Source: Hysterangium stoloniferum
Lineage: Eukaryota > Basidiomycota > Agaricomycetes > Hysterangiales > Hysterangiaceae
Assembly: GCA_015178975.1 (NCBI GenBank)
Contig: WHVD01000003.1
Span: forward strand, 1,364,001-1,428,000
Reading direction: 5' to 3'
Length of the DNA: 64,000 nucleotides
In this document: positions 1 to 11,533 of the stretch, in pieces
Position numbering within the stretch: position 1 is the stretch's first letter
Layout of the letters: every line of letters begins with the position of its first letter
The notes under the pieces: generated by a model
Seen by the model: only the letters and a program-made list of their open reading frames with translations
What the model was told of the DNA's origin: nothing
The model's database searches: none
Position numbers and translations under genes: made by a program

Positions 1-1
1 T

Positions 2-1247
2 GAAAATGAGGGTAGGATCGGGGTCTTCAAGAATTCGCAAGACATGGGCGAACTCCAATACATCGCGACTATTAATAAACTGGTTGGTCCCAAAGGCAAA
101 GGCAAAGCCTTTATTCCAAAGAAGGTTCGCTTCCACCAGTATCCCGTTCTTGTTTCTTAACATTTCGTTAGATGATGTTGCATAATCAAGATACTGCAAT
201 GATACTTCAAAACCCTGATGCCCCAAATTCATTGTTCCATCTTGACATTGAGATTGGAAAAGTTGTTGAGGAATGGAAGGTCCACGATGATGTAACTGTC
301 GATCATATCGCTCCAAGCACGAAGTTTTCTCAAGCACAACCGGAGCGAACTGTCGTCGGAGCGTCCCACAATGCATTATTTCGCGTGGATCCCCGCCTTT
401 CAGGCAACAAAATGGTCGACTCTCAATTCAAGCAGTATGTTTCGAAGAATGCCTTTTCAAGCCTCGCAACAACGGCCAACGGTAAACTAGCTGTGGCAAG
501 TGAGAAAGGCGACATTCGACTCTTTGACGTTATCGGCAAGAATGCGAAGACTGCCCTGCCCCCACTTGGGGATCCGATCCTTGGTGTTGATGTAACTGCC
601 AATGGACGATACATTGTGGCTACGACGAAAACCTACCTCCTCTTAATCGATACCCTGATTGGCGAAGGAAGGTACAAAGGACAGTTGGGCTTTGATCGAT
701 CATTCCCTGCGAACGCAAAACCGATGCCTAAGAGATTACAGCTCAAACCAGAACATGTAATGTACATGGATGGTCTTGTGTCGTTCACGCCAGCTAGGTA
801 TGATAAACTCGTATATAACATATTATTATCTTACACGATGCTAGATTCAATTCAACCGAAGAAAGCCAAGATGAAAATCTAATTGTCACTAGCAATGGCA
901 ACTTTGTTGTTGCTTGGGATTTCACTAAGGTGAAACGAGGGCGCCTAGACGAATACAAGATCAAATAGTTAGTTCTGATTCAAACTCTTGCGTAGTTACA
1001 AGACTGATCACTTGTTAGTTATCCTACACGAGTGGTACAAGATAATTTCAAGTTTGGAGACGACAAGGATATCGTACGTGTTATGAATCATCGAACAAAC
1101 CATTATGAGCTAACACTCGATTAGATTGTCGCTACTGAGGACAACGTGTTATCCACTAATAAAACGTCACTGAAAGCCGCAACTCGCAAATCCTTAGGGG
1201 TGACACCTACAAAGAGTCGATCAAGTATAGTGAATAGTCCTTTCTAA
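2..1247 (+). CDS. VID27: Vid27-like protein, C-terminal part (5' truncated by window)
   Basis: Exons 2-124, 172-797, 845-967, 1019-1073 and 1125-1247 give an open frame of 349 residues running in from the left edge. It matches the C-terminal beta-propeller half of the fungal/plant Vid27 family: a MMLHNQDT segment, the WDF-containing strand near YKIK, and the family end segment VVQDNFKFGDDKDI. In yeast Vid27 is linked to vacuole import and degradation of gluconeogenic enzymes; its biochemical role is poorly defined. The introns are 47-51 bases with GT..AG ends. A short Ser/Thr/Lys-rich tail follows the conserved domain. The N-terminal half lies outside the window. The family call is secure; function is carried over from the family only. 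Confidence 0.9.
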
Positions 1248-1455
1248 GATTGTGTCCAGAGCCGTTCCCCTCTTTCCTGATTTTCCAAATTTTGTAATAC
1301 ACCGTTAAAAGTTGTATTTGGAATATTTTCCTAGTTATACATGTTATAAAGAACAGCAATTTTACGTAGTCTGGGAATTATATTTAAGACTCCGAGAAGG
1401 CGGTAAATGTGTCCATGACCATTTCTGAACTACCCGTATACCACTTCCAGATAAC

Positions 1456-2037
1456 ATGCCAGCACCTATGTATTTGAACGCTGCTGCGTTTATATCACCC
1501 CAAAACCATCCCATTTTAGTTCGCAATTTCACATCAAGCAAGCAAGATGACCTTAAATACAACTATGTAGCTCATACAAGCCTCGATGTGATTGAAGAAC
1601 GGCGTATGTGTCTCCACCATGCTGTTTTAAATGCAGAGTTGACCTTAGCTAGCAGTAACTCCTAATGCAAAACATAATGAATGCTATTTGGGGTTGTTAT
1701 ATTCGATGGAAGACCTTGCTGTGTATGGGTATGTCACTCCTACGAGGTTGAAGATTGTTATCGCCTTGGCATCGTCTGATGCTGTCGTGCGAGATGCAGA
1801 CGTCGTTCTGGTCTGTTCCAAACTTTGCATTTTGCTTCATTCTAACTTTTGCCTCAGGTTTTTAAAGCTCTCCATTCAGCATATCGCCGCTCTGTATCGA
1901 ATCCTTTTTTGAAGATGCATTCCGCTGCAGACGCTGATGCGGCGACTCTCTTATCTGGAGACGGGACAAACCGCTTCGAAATGTTCAAGCAACGTGTTGA
2001 CGAAGTTGGACGAGCAGTCAATAACCCACGAGTATAA
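1456..2037 (+). CDS. TCA17: TRAPP complex subunit, TRAPPC2L/Tca17 type
   Basis: Exons 1456-1603, 1653-1810 and 1858-2037 join to 161 residues. The protein has the sedlin/TRAPPC2L longin fold signature: an N-terminal strand ending NHPILVRNF, then YNYVAHTSLDVIEER, YLGLLYSMEDLAVYGYVT and a C-terminal VFKALHSAY helix followed by NPF. These line up with human TRAPPC2L along nearly its full length (about 140 residues). The family acts in TRAPP, a Rab GEF at the Golgi; yeast Tca17 helps assemble TRAPPII. The C-terminal tail is slightly longer than in animals. A second in-frame ATG at 1468 could also be the start. The gene is convergent with the deoxyhypusine synthase gene, whose stop lies about 240 bases downstream. 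Confidence 0.88.
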
Positions 2038-2278
2038 AAATGCCCAAATGTATCGAGACCTAAGTCACAGTGCTACTCTGCGGTCTTCTACTTATGTACG
2101 GTCCGTCCAACGCACGTCTCGGAGACCACAGGGTCATCTCCAATCGAGTTCGTGCGTGCTCATTCGAGCAAGCAGACCAAGAATAACAGGCCCTCTAATG
2201 ACTCAGTTGCCTCCAGATCACTGCGTCTGAGACAGATACGGGGCCGACAGTACAGTTCCGTACATGTTTTCTTTTCAG

Positions 2279-3646
2279 TTATTTTGTAGATGTTGAATTA
2301 TCATTATCACGTGCAAATGTCGCGGCAACCAGTAATGGAAATACCAAGGTTGCGTCTGCAAATACCTGGGACGTATAGTTGAAGGTAGACATCATCAGCC
2401 GAGCCAAAGACGCTTACTTTGACCGACTCAGCACCAACCCGAATTTTTCCCCATGAAATTGCCTCTTCTGGTCGAGCTCCAGAATCGGAGCCATCAAATT
2501 CTTGTCCAGTGTTCTGAATGGTCGTTCAGCCAAATTCTATGTCTCCGTAAAGCCTTACTATGTAAACAGAGAAGTCTGCACCATTCCGCTTTGTACAGCC
2601 CCTCAATTTAAAATTGATCAAAGAACGATAAGCAAACGCACAATTAGCATTGCATTCGCGATTTGATGCTTGCATACGCCACCACCCAGAATAATCATTC
2701 CGGCCTTTTTGGCTTTTAGAGACATATTGTTCAAAGCTCGTATGTCCCCTACAATGTCAATCACGAGGCCCGGCGAACGAAATGAATGAAAGTATATCAT
2801 GTCACCTAATGATCCATCAGTGAGAGCGGGGCAAAAGACCGGGATATCATTCTGTACAGAAAGGCATGCATCATTTCGCCGGAATTCTATAGAAATTTCG
2901 ATTACACACTTTATATGCCCAATAGTAAACAGACTCTTCATTATTGATTTCTTTCCCTAGCCGACGAATGACTTCACTTGGAGTCCAAGTAATGCCGGAA
3001 TCTTTCTGCTCAGACAACATGGCATCTAGTATGGGAGTCACCCAATCTTCAAATTTACAATAATTATCATTCGGCACAACAAGATTGCCTATTCGGTTCA
3101 TTCCTCTCCGACGTAAATCAGCACCGTCCAGGTCGAAATCGGCCAGATAGGTTTTCCCTAAGCATTTGATAAAGTCTTCCTCGATGCCGCCTGCTGTTGT
3201 CACAATAGCAGAGACGTGCTTGTGCTTGACTAGATAGAGAATGACTTCGCGGAGTCCAGACGATATTAAATTGGAAGTATATCCGAGGAAAACGGTACAC
3301 TTTGTTTCAGATCGGACGCTAGGAGATGTGTATTCATCTGTTTCGTCTGGTGTCAATGGCTCATCCGATAAACGCCAGTTCCTCTGCAACCATGTGTCAT
3401 CCGATGAACTGTTTGACGACAATCCGAACCACATACCATTTTGTTGACAATATTTATCGCTTTTCCAAAACTGTTGGCTTGAAATCCAATGCGCTCATAG
3501 CTTTTTAACAAATCCTGCAGATTGAGAGAATTGTCAAAGTTTGGACCTTCGACGGAGACAGCATCCGATGGAATAGGCTCAGATTGTTGAAGAACAGCAG
3601 CAGCAGCCGCTTCTGGTACAAAAGCGGATGACATCGTTGTGTTCAA
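2279..3646 (-). CDS. DYS1: Deoxyhypusine synthase
   Basis: Six exons, complement of 2279-2365, 2418-2513, 2559-2588, 2642-2851, 2910-3383 and 3437-3646, all phase 0, give 368 residues, the same length as the human enzyme (369). The enzyme uses NAD and spermidine to make deoxyhypusine on eIF5A in the cytosol, the first of two steps. Visible family blocks are [67 protein letters not shown] and the active-site region [19 protein letters not shown], which carries the catalytic lysine. A Ser/Thr-rich insert lies around residues 75-95 between the first conserved blocks. The 30-base exon at 2559-2588 encodes only [10 protein letters not shown]. The gene is tandem with and downstream of prefoldin 1. 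Confidence 0.95.
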
Positions 3647-3871
3647 ATTCTTTCTGAATTAGCCGATCGTACTCAGGAAAAACCTGGATGAACGACGAGT
3701 GGATATGACGTCGGAGGCAGTTTTCCTTGAAATTTTGTCACAGTCACACGCAAGTATTTAAACAAGTATGCATGTATTATGAATATTATAATTATGCGAC
3801 GGATAGCATCGCGGGATGGTAAATTGCGATGAGACAATTATCCCAGTAGCACCCATGCAGCTATACGTGAA

Positions 3872-4554
3872 TCATATAGATGCTAAATGAGAAGTACCCG
3901 CGGCATGAGGGATCTTCCAGTTTGTCATACCTAGCTGTGGGTATGGATTAAGCTCAGCTCTCATTTCTCTCTGGAGTTGTGAAACTGTTAAAGGATACGA
4001 CAGTCGTTGAGTTACAGGTTACCACAGCCTCATTAATGAATAACAACTCACAATGTCTCGTAGCTGCGATTGGGCATCAGTGAATTGTTTTTCCAGATAT
4101 TTCGTCTATTTTGAATATAAATGCACAAGCTACTCGTCTGAACTGAACGCATATACCTTCTTGTTTAATCCACTTAGATCATCTGATAGTCCCTTTTCTT
4201 CAGTTCTGAGGTCCTTTTCCATTGTTGACCGAGGGACAGCAATAAACCTAAGTCGCCAGACGATTAGCTTGCAAAGTAACCTATACACAGACTTACATTT
4301 TCCCAACCCCCTTGTACATATTCACATCTCCCTCCATGGAATGAATTTCATCGATCGTTAGTTGGAGAATTTTCCGTTCTCGTTCTTTGGACGTGACTTG
4401 AGCACGGGTGATTGAGAGAGCACGTTGCGATTGCACAGCAGTCTGTTGTATTTGTAGTAGTATCTGTCATAAAACATGATGGTCAGGATAGTCTAATTAT
4501 CTGGCCGCAGTCAATTCTTACCTTTCGTAAAGTATCGTCTGGTAGCTGCGACAT
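3872..4554 (-). CDS. PFD1: Prefoldin subunit 1
   Basis: Exons, complement of 3872-3970, 4052-4105, 4157-4247, 4297-4463 and 4522-4554, give 147 residues. Two long coiled-coil helices flank a beta hairpin with the subunit 1 signature NMYKGVGKMFIAVP (compare NMYEGVGRMF in animals). Prefoldin is a hexamer that hands unfolded actin and tubulin to the CCT chaperonin in the cytosol. The first exon is only 33 bases (MSQLPDDTLRK). The last exon continues past the usual DIREM end with about 30 extra residues and is the least certain part; an unseen intron there would shorten it. The start codon lies 82 bases from the divergent SEC7 start, so the two genes must share a very short promoter region. Confidence 0.88.
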
Positions 4555-4636
4555 TGTTGTCTAAGCAAACTTTAGCGCCAAGCCTTTCTTAAACGACGTT
4601 GTCGTGGCTGAACTTTCAAAACGATTTGGCCCTATC
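4555..4636. promoter_or_regulatory. Shared PFD1/SEC7 divergent promoter region
   Basis: Only 82 bases lie between the divergent start codons of prefoldin subunit 1 and SEC7. No TATA box is visible. The two genes probably use overlapping transcription starts. Confidence 0.45.
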
Positions 4637-7600
4637 ATGGCCTCTGAGACGCCAGCAACCCTCACTGATGTCGACAATAATGGTCAAAACGAGCCTTCAC
4701 TGGAACTCCCGACTATGGACGAAGTGAGCCTTGAAGACGACTCCCATAGTTCTCAACAGCTACCTGTTGCTGATGCATCTCACTCTACTCCAGAAGTGGC
4801 CGTTCAAATAGCGTCCAACACTGAGCCCATATCTGCATCTCTTACTTTACAGGCCGATGGTGGAGAGTTGGCCCCCGCCTCACTTATTAATCCCGACTTA
4901 GCTTTACCTTCAGAAAGCATGACTTCTCTCCAAGATATCCCCCTGGAATCACCTCCACCGTCTCCCATTCCCAAAAGCCCAGTAATGAAAGCACATGATG
5001 TGAATGATCAAGAAGTGTCTGCAACCTCTATTTCTTTTGCTGAAACTCCCAACTCAGCGAAATCGGACCGAACACTCCCTCCTCGCTCAGCATCTCTGTC
5101 CAGCAACGCATCGATACATCACCGCTCTCTGACAATGTCTCAAGGAAGTACCCTCTCCGTCGTTCTAATTTCATCTGCTCTTGACACCATTGCTTCCTCC
5201 CGAGAGGCAAAGCGATCAACCCCTCTTAGGGATAGTACACAGCGAGCTTTGGAGATGCTTCGAGAAGGGAAAGGTGGCGATAGGCCCAGAGAAATATTCG
5301 AGCCTTTAAGGTTGGCTTGTGAGACACGGAACGAGAAACTGATGATAGCGAGTCTTGACTGCATCTCTAAACTGATATCACACTCGTTCTTTGTTGAGGA
5401 TGCAGGGACTACCCGTCCACCTCACCAATCTCCTCTCAACTCTCCTTCTGGTGCTACATTCCCTTCATCAGAGTCCATCCCATTACCGGACCTTGTCGCT
5501 GACACGATTACTTCGGCTTACACAGAAACCACCCCAGATCCAGTGTCCCTTCAGATTGTGAAAGCACTATTGGCATTAGTTTTATCACCTACCATCTTGA
5601 TACACCAATCTCCCCTTCTCAGGGCGGTGCGAACCGTCTATAACGTATTCTTATTAAGTCAAGATCCTGTCAATCAAATGGTGGCTCAAGGCGGGCTCAC
5701 GCAGATGGTTAATCACATATTTTCCCGTTGTAAACTCGGAGAGTTGTCAGCGAAAAAGACAAATGGGCATGCTGACCCAGTCAGTGCTGGTCCAAGCCGA
5801 AGAAATTCCCATACCATATTAGATCAACAATCATCTTTGGGACCGTCGACCCCTGAGACGATACCTTTACCTTCTCCTGCGGATGATATCACGTTTAAAC
5901 CTGAAGGTAATGCTGAGGGCGAGGTCGAGCCACCTCCCATCACGACTTTGGCAGCTCCGGAAACGGATGTCAACACAGGCGCTGCGCATGGTATGAATGG
6001 GGATGATACCACCTCGCCAACTCCAGCCCAAGGAGATGAATCCCACGAAGATAATCTCAATTTGGTGGCGGCCGCGGGAAAGGCGGCGCCTCCCCAGAAG
6101 ACGATAGCGTTGTAAGCATTTTACCACCAAAGCGTGTAACTCACTAACTACAACATCATTTAGAGATGTGTCTGAGGTTCCAGGGCAGAATGGGGATGCC
6201 GGACGGCATTTGTCCATCTGGGATATTTTCATCAAAGATGCCTATCTTGTTTTCAGGTCTATGTGTAAATTAACACATAGAGATCTCAATACAGACAGGT
6301 TTGCTCCATATTTTTTTTGTTAAAACTGTAATTTCCTCATCGTATCTTTGTATTTTAGTGAAAGGGAGATGAAGTCGCACGCCATGAGATCAAAATTACT
6401 TTCACTACACCTTGTGCTGACGATTTTGAATTCTCACATGAACTTTTTTGTGGATCCCAATGCCATTATCTACTCCTCTTCTTCCAACGAGAGTACGTCT
6501 TTTATACAAGCAGCAAAGGAGCACCTCTGGAATACTATCAACCGAAATGCAATCAGCTTAGTACCACAAGTATTTGAACTCAGCGTTGAAATCTTTTGGA
6601 GGGTGCTGTCACGTCTTCGAACGAAGCTCAAAGTACGTACATATTGTATTCTCTTTTCCGTTCACCGCTCACCGCAGCTCACGCAGCCGGAAATTGGGGT
6701 GTTATTTAATGAAATTTTTCTCCCCATTCTTGAGATGCCCAATTCCACCATGAAACAAAAAGCGGTGATCCTCGACATGTTATCGCGCTTGTGTCAAGAC
6801 CCTCAAGCTCTTGTTGAAATATATCTCAATTACGATTGCGATGAAAATGCGAAGGAGAATATCTATGAACGGTACTATTAATCTCTATATAAATTAGTGT
6901 TACTAAATTTTCAACTTTTTTCAGGTTAATGAACATAATTTCAAAATTGGGCACATCCCACTTTGCCAAAGAGAAAGCTTCCGATCCTTCTAGCCCCTCT
7001 TTACAACCCTCCCGCCTTTCTGGACGGTCTGTTTTACCGCCGTCACTGAGCACAAACGCTCTTTCTGCTTCAGCTAGTTTGGAGACCGGTGCGGTCGGTT
7101 TGACTGAAGGTAACATGAAACGTCAGAGCTTGGAATGCTTTGTAGCAGTCTTACGGTCACTTGTATTGTGGGGAACACAAGCTGGCAAGACCGTGGCAGA
7201 ACCGGCTGTCAAAGCTAATTCTCCATTATTGAACGGCGACGACCACAAGATGGATAGCCCGTCAGAGGTGACTCTCAACAGGTCGAGCGTGTCTTTAGCA
7301 GCTGAAGTCTCTCGCACTGTCACCCCCGATATCGATGACGATCCAGAGAGGTTCGAGAGCGCAAAGCAAAAGAAGACAACCTTACTAGAGGGTATCAGGA
7401 AGTTCAATTTCAAACCGAAACGTGTACGTATCTGAGAATACACCATTTCTATCGAATGAAGCGTTCTGATCTGAGCAGGGAGTTGAATTCCTGCTAGAAA
7501 CCGGTTTTATACCTTCTAGATTACCGCAGGCTATTGCCCAGTTTCTATTAGAGACCGATGGCCTCAATAAGGCAATGATTGGCGAATATCTCGGTGACGG

Positions 7601-10600
7601 GTAAATTGTGTTCCTTGTATTATTTTTCACAACTGAACTTTGCTAGTGATAACGAGAATGTAGCTATCATGCATGCCTTCGTGGATCTCATGGATTTCAC
7701 AGAGTTACCTTTTACTGAAGCACTTCGCATGTTTCTGCAATCTTTCCGTTTACCAGGGGAAGCACAGAAGATCGATCGATTTATGTTGAAATTTGCCGAA
7801 AGATTTACAGGGAATAATCCGACTTCTTTCGCCAATGCTGGTATGTGTCGTGTATTCATCTTGCTCATTTTATGCCCCGTTAATTGCGTAAAAAGATACC
7901 GCTTACGTCTTGGCCTACTCTACTATAATGCTCAATACAGACGCGTTTAGCCCTCAGGTAAAACGCCGCATGACGAAGGCCGAATTTATCAAAAATAATT
8001 CAAAGATTGATGATGGCCGTGATTTACCTGAAGAATACCTCAGCGCCATCTTCGATGACATCAAATCAAACGAAATTCGTATGAAGGACGAAGTTGAAGC
8101 ATCTTTAGTGTCTGGAGCTCCGAGTGCAGGCATTTCCGGTGCTTTAGCCAATGTAGGTCGTGACTTGCAGCGAGAAGCATACGTCATGCAGTCGCAGGTT
8201 ATGGCCAATAAGTCGGAGGTTTGTTGCGTCTGTTATTTCGTTGTCAGCGTGCTCACACTACAGCAAGGCTCTTTTTAAAACGTTGATGAAGGCACAACGC
8301 AAAGGAGCTGTCAGAGGCAACGATCAATTTTTCAGCGCATCACATTTTGTCCATGTCCGACCTATGTTCGAGGTAGCTTGGATGCCATTCTTAGCTGGGA
8401 TTTCCGCCCCGTTACAAGATACTGATGACCTTGAGATTGTGGAACTTTGTCTGGACGGTTTCAAATGCGCCATTCGCATCGTTTGCTTCTTCGACCTAGA
8501 GTTGCAGCGCAATGCCTTTGTGACAACACTCGCCAAATTCACTTTTTTAAATAACCTCGGCGAGATGAAAACAAAAAACATGGAGGCGATCAAGGCCCTT
8601 TTGGACGTAGCTGTCAACGAGGGTAACTATCTGAAGGGATCGTGGCATGAGGTTTTAACATGTGTCAGTCAATTGGAACGCATGCAACTTATTAGTAATG
8701 GTATCGATGTTCCGGAGGGGGGTAAGAAGGGGTAAGCTTCCCTCCATCCTAGAAGACGAGGTTGGCTAATTTACCCTCATCTTTTTAAGTCGACCAAGGA
8801 AAGCGCTGAACGAGGATTTGGCCAATGAGAGTCGTTCGACCCACATCACCGTGGCTGCTGATATGGTATTTTCGTTGAGTCATCATCTGTCTGGGGTATG
8901 ATATTTTTCTCGTAATCTTCCCGTCTTGATAACAACTTTTGTAGGTTGCTATTGTTGACTTCGTTCAAGCCCTTAGCGATGTCTCATGGGAGGAGATACA
9001 GTCTTCTGGCCTTTCAGAACACCCCCGACTTTTCAGCCTGCAAAAGCTAGTAGAAATATCTTATTACAATATGAACCGTATTCGTTTAGAATGGTCGAAT
9101 CTTTGGGCTATTTTAGGTCAACATTTTAACCAGGTATTTCGACCATCTCTCTTTTGGTAGTTAGATCACTAACAAAATTATAGGTCTGTTGTCATAACAA
9201 TCCACATGTCGGATTCTTCGCTTTAGATGCCCTTCGCCAGCTGGCTATGCGCTTTCTAGAAATTGAAGAGCTACCTCACTTCAAGTTTCAAAAAGATTTC
9301 CTGAAGCCATTTGAGTACACTATGATCCACAACCCGAATCCTGCAGTTCGAGATATGGTAGGTCTCTTAAGTTTGAAAAAGTATTTTGCTAACATTATTC
9401 CAGGTTCTCACCTGCTTCCAGCAGATGGTTCAGGCACGTGTGCACAATATGCGTTCTGGATGGCGGACCATGTTTGGAGTTTTCTCTGCAGCCTCCAAAG
9501 TATTGACTGGTGCGTCGAGTTGCTTTTCTGCAGCCTATATTACTCAAAGTATTCGTAAAGAGGATGTCGTAAATTCCGCATTCGAAATCGTGACACGTTT
9601 GAATCGTAATAATTTTGTGGATATTGTGCGATATGGCGCCTTCGCGGACTTCACTGTTTGCATAACAGACTTCTCAAAGTGCAGCAAATTTCAGAAGATC
9701 AGCCTTTTAGCTATTGCAATGCTGCGTGAAGTTATTCCGACCATGCTACGTACCGCTGAATGTACGCTTGATGTGCCAGAGGACCCCAAAGCCGTGAACA
9801 CCACGGACGATCCAATGATCAAATTCTGGTTTCCCATTTTGTTTAGCTTCTATGACATTATTATGAATGGGGAAGATCTGGAAGTGCGGCGATTGTAAGT
9901 ATTGTAGTTGAATGTACCTTGGGGGGCGTGACTACTAACTGGATCAGAGCGCTAGATTCGCTTTTCGCCACCCTTAAAACATATGGTTCCACTTATCCAG
10001 TAGGCTTCTGGGATACCGTCTGCCAGGAGTTGCTGTTTCCCATTTTCGCAGTTCTGAAATCAAGTCAAGATGTCTCACGATTTAGCACGCAAGAGGACAT
10101 GAGTGTGTGGCTATCGACGACTATGATCCAAGCACTTCGGGATCTTATCGATCTTTATACCTTCTACTTTGAGACTTTGGAACGATTTTTGGATGGTCTT
10201 TTGGACCTTCTCTGTGTATGCATATGCCAAGGTCTGTCAGAATATAAATCGAAGGAAGTTCACAATTAAAGTTACCACACAGAGAACGATACCCTTGCAA
10301 GAATAGGCACATCGTGCTTTCAACAGCTTTTAGAAAGTAATGTACAAAAATTGGGTCCGGAACGATGGGAGCAAGTCGTATCAACATTTGTACGACTGTT
10401 CAAAACGACCACGCCACATCTTCTTTTTGATGAGAGTCTACGCGTTGAAATTGACGTAGCAAATGTAGAACCAGTGGACAGTGCGAGTGAGTGTCCAGTA
10501 TTGCTTTCGCCCTTCTTTTCTTACTCAAGGTCTTTACAACAGATTCCCAAGCTCTTCTCCCCGCCCCGCTGGCTCCCTCGGATGAAAATAGCAAGCCTGG

Positions 10601-11412
10601 TCAGCAGAACAGCCAGAATGCTTTGGTCAGCGACCGGCGTCGTATATTCAAACAGATCATCGTCAAATGTGTCCTACAATTGTTATTGATCGAGACTACA
10701 CACGAACTCCTCCAGAACACGGAAGTATACATGACAATTCCACCCGAGCATCTATTACGCCTGATGGGAACTTTGGATCAAAGCTACCAGTTCGCACGTA
10801 GCTTCAACGAAAACAAGGAGTTGAGGACGGGCTTGTGGAAAGTTGGTAAGTTGGTCCAACCCGGCGCGATTTCAAACATTGATCCCAGGAATTAGGCTTT
10901 ATGAAACATCTTCCGAATCTCCTTAAGCAAGAATCGAGTAGTGCTGCAACACTTGTGGACGTTTTAACACGTATGTACAAAGATACTCGGCCAACAGTGC
11001 AACAATCGAGAGAACAGGTTGCGTATAAGCTTATCCCGTAAGTGCAAGGCCTACTTTCGTCCCCGTTGGCTATGCTGATTGTCTTTTTTAATAACCTTCA
11101 GACTCGGACTTGGTGTGTTAGAGGACTTCAATGGCCTTCGACCAGATACCCAGGCCAAGACAATTGCTACTTGGACCCCAGTTGTGGCTGAAGTGCTACA
11201 AGGGTTTAATAGTCTAGATGACCAGACAGTATGTCTTTTCAATTTTTTCCGGCATTCCGCTTCTCATATACAAACAGTTTTCTCGCTATCTTCCTGCATT
11301 TTATCCATTGACAACTGATGTTTTATTACGTGAGATGGGCCCGGAATTGCGTGAAGCAGTTCGATCTATCTTCTTGCGTGTCGGTCATTCTCGTGGTATC
11401 ATAGAGCACTAA
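4637..11412 (+). CDS. SEC7: ARF guanine nucleotide exchange factor, Sec7/BIG family
   Basis: Nineteen exons: 4637-6111, 6164-6298, 6359-6632, 6678-6871, 6925-7423, 7479-7600, 7647-7840, 7896-8218, 8268-8731, 8790-8895, 8945-9133, 9184-9357, 9404-9894, 9948-10215, 10285-10486, 10543-10845, 10896-11037, 11102-11228 and 11278-11412. They give about 1938 residues. The order is a disordered Ser/Pro/Thr N-terminus (about 1-180), DCB and HUS helical domains, the Sec7 domain (about 842-1030) and HDS repeats to the end. The Sec7 domain starts FNFKPKRGVEFL and carries the glutamic finger in [13 protein letters not shown] (Glu near 938). The large Sec7/BIG proteins load GTP on ARF1 at the trans-Golgi. 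The start is the first ATG of the frame. The 10215/10285 junction and the unspliced stretch around 9490-9560 are the least certain points. Confidence 0.95.
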
Positions 11413-11533
11413 TGATTTGTAATCGGTATTTATATATATTGCATTACAAGTATTTCCAATGTCCGCAAAATGGATGGATATGATATATATATAATGCCCG
11501 AGCATTGCAGAATGATCGCGAGTTCAGCTCGCC

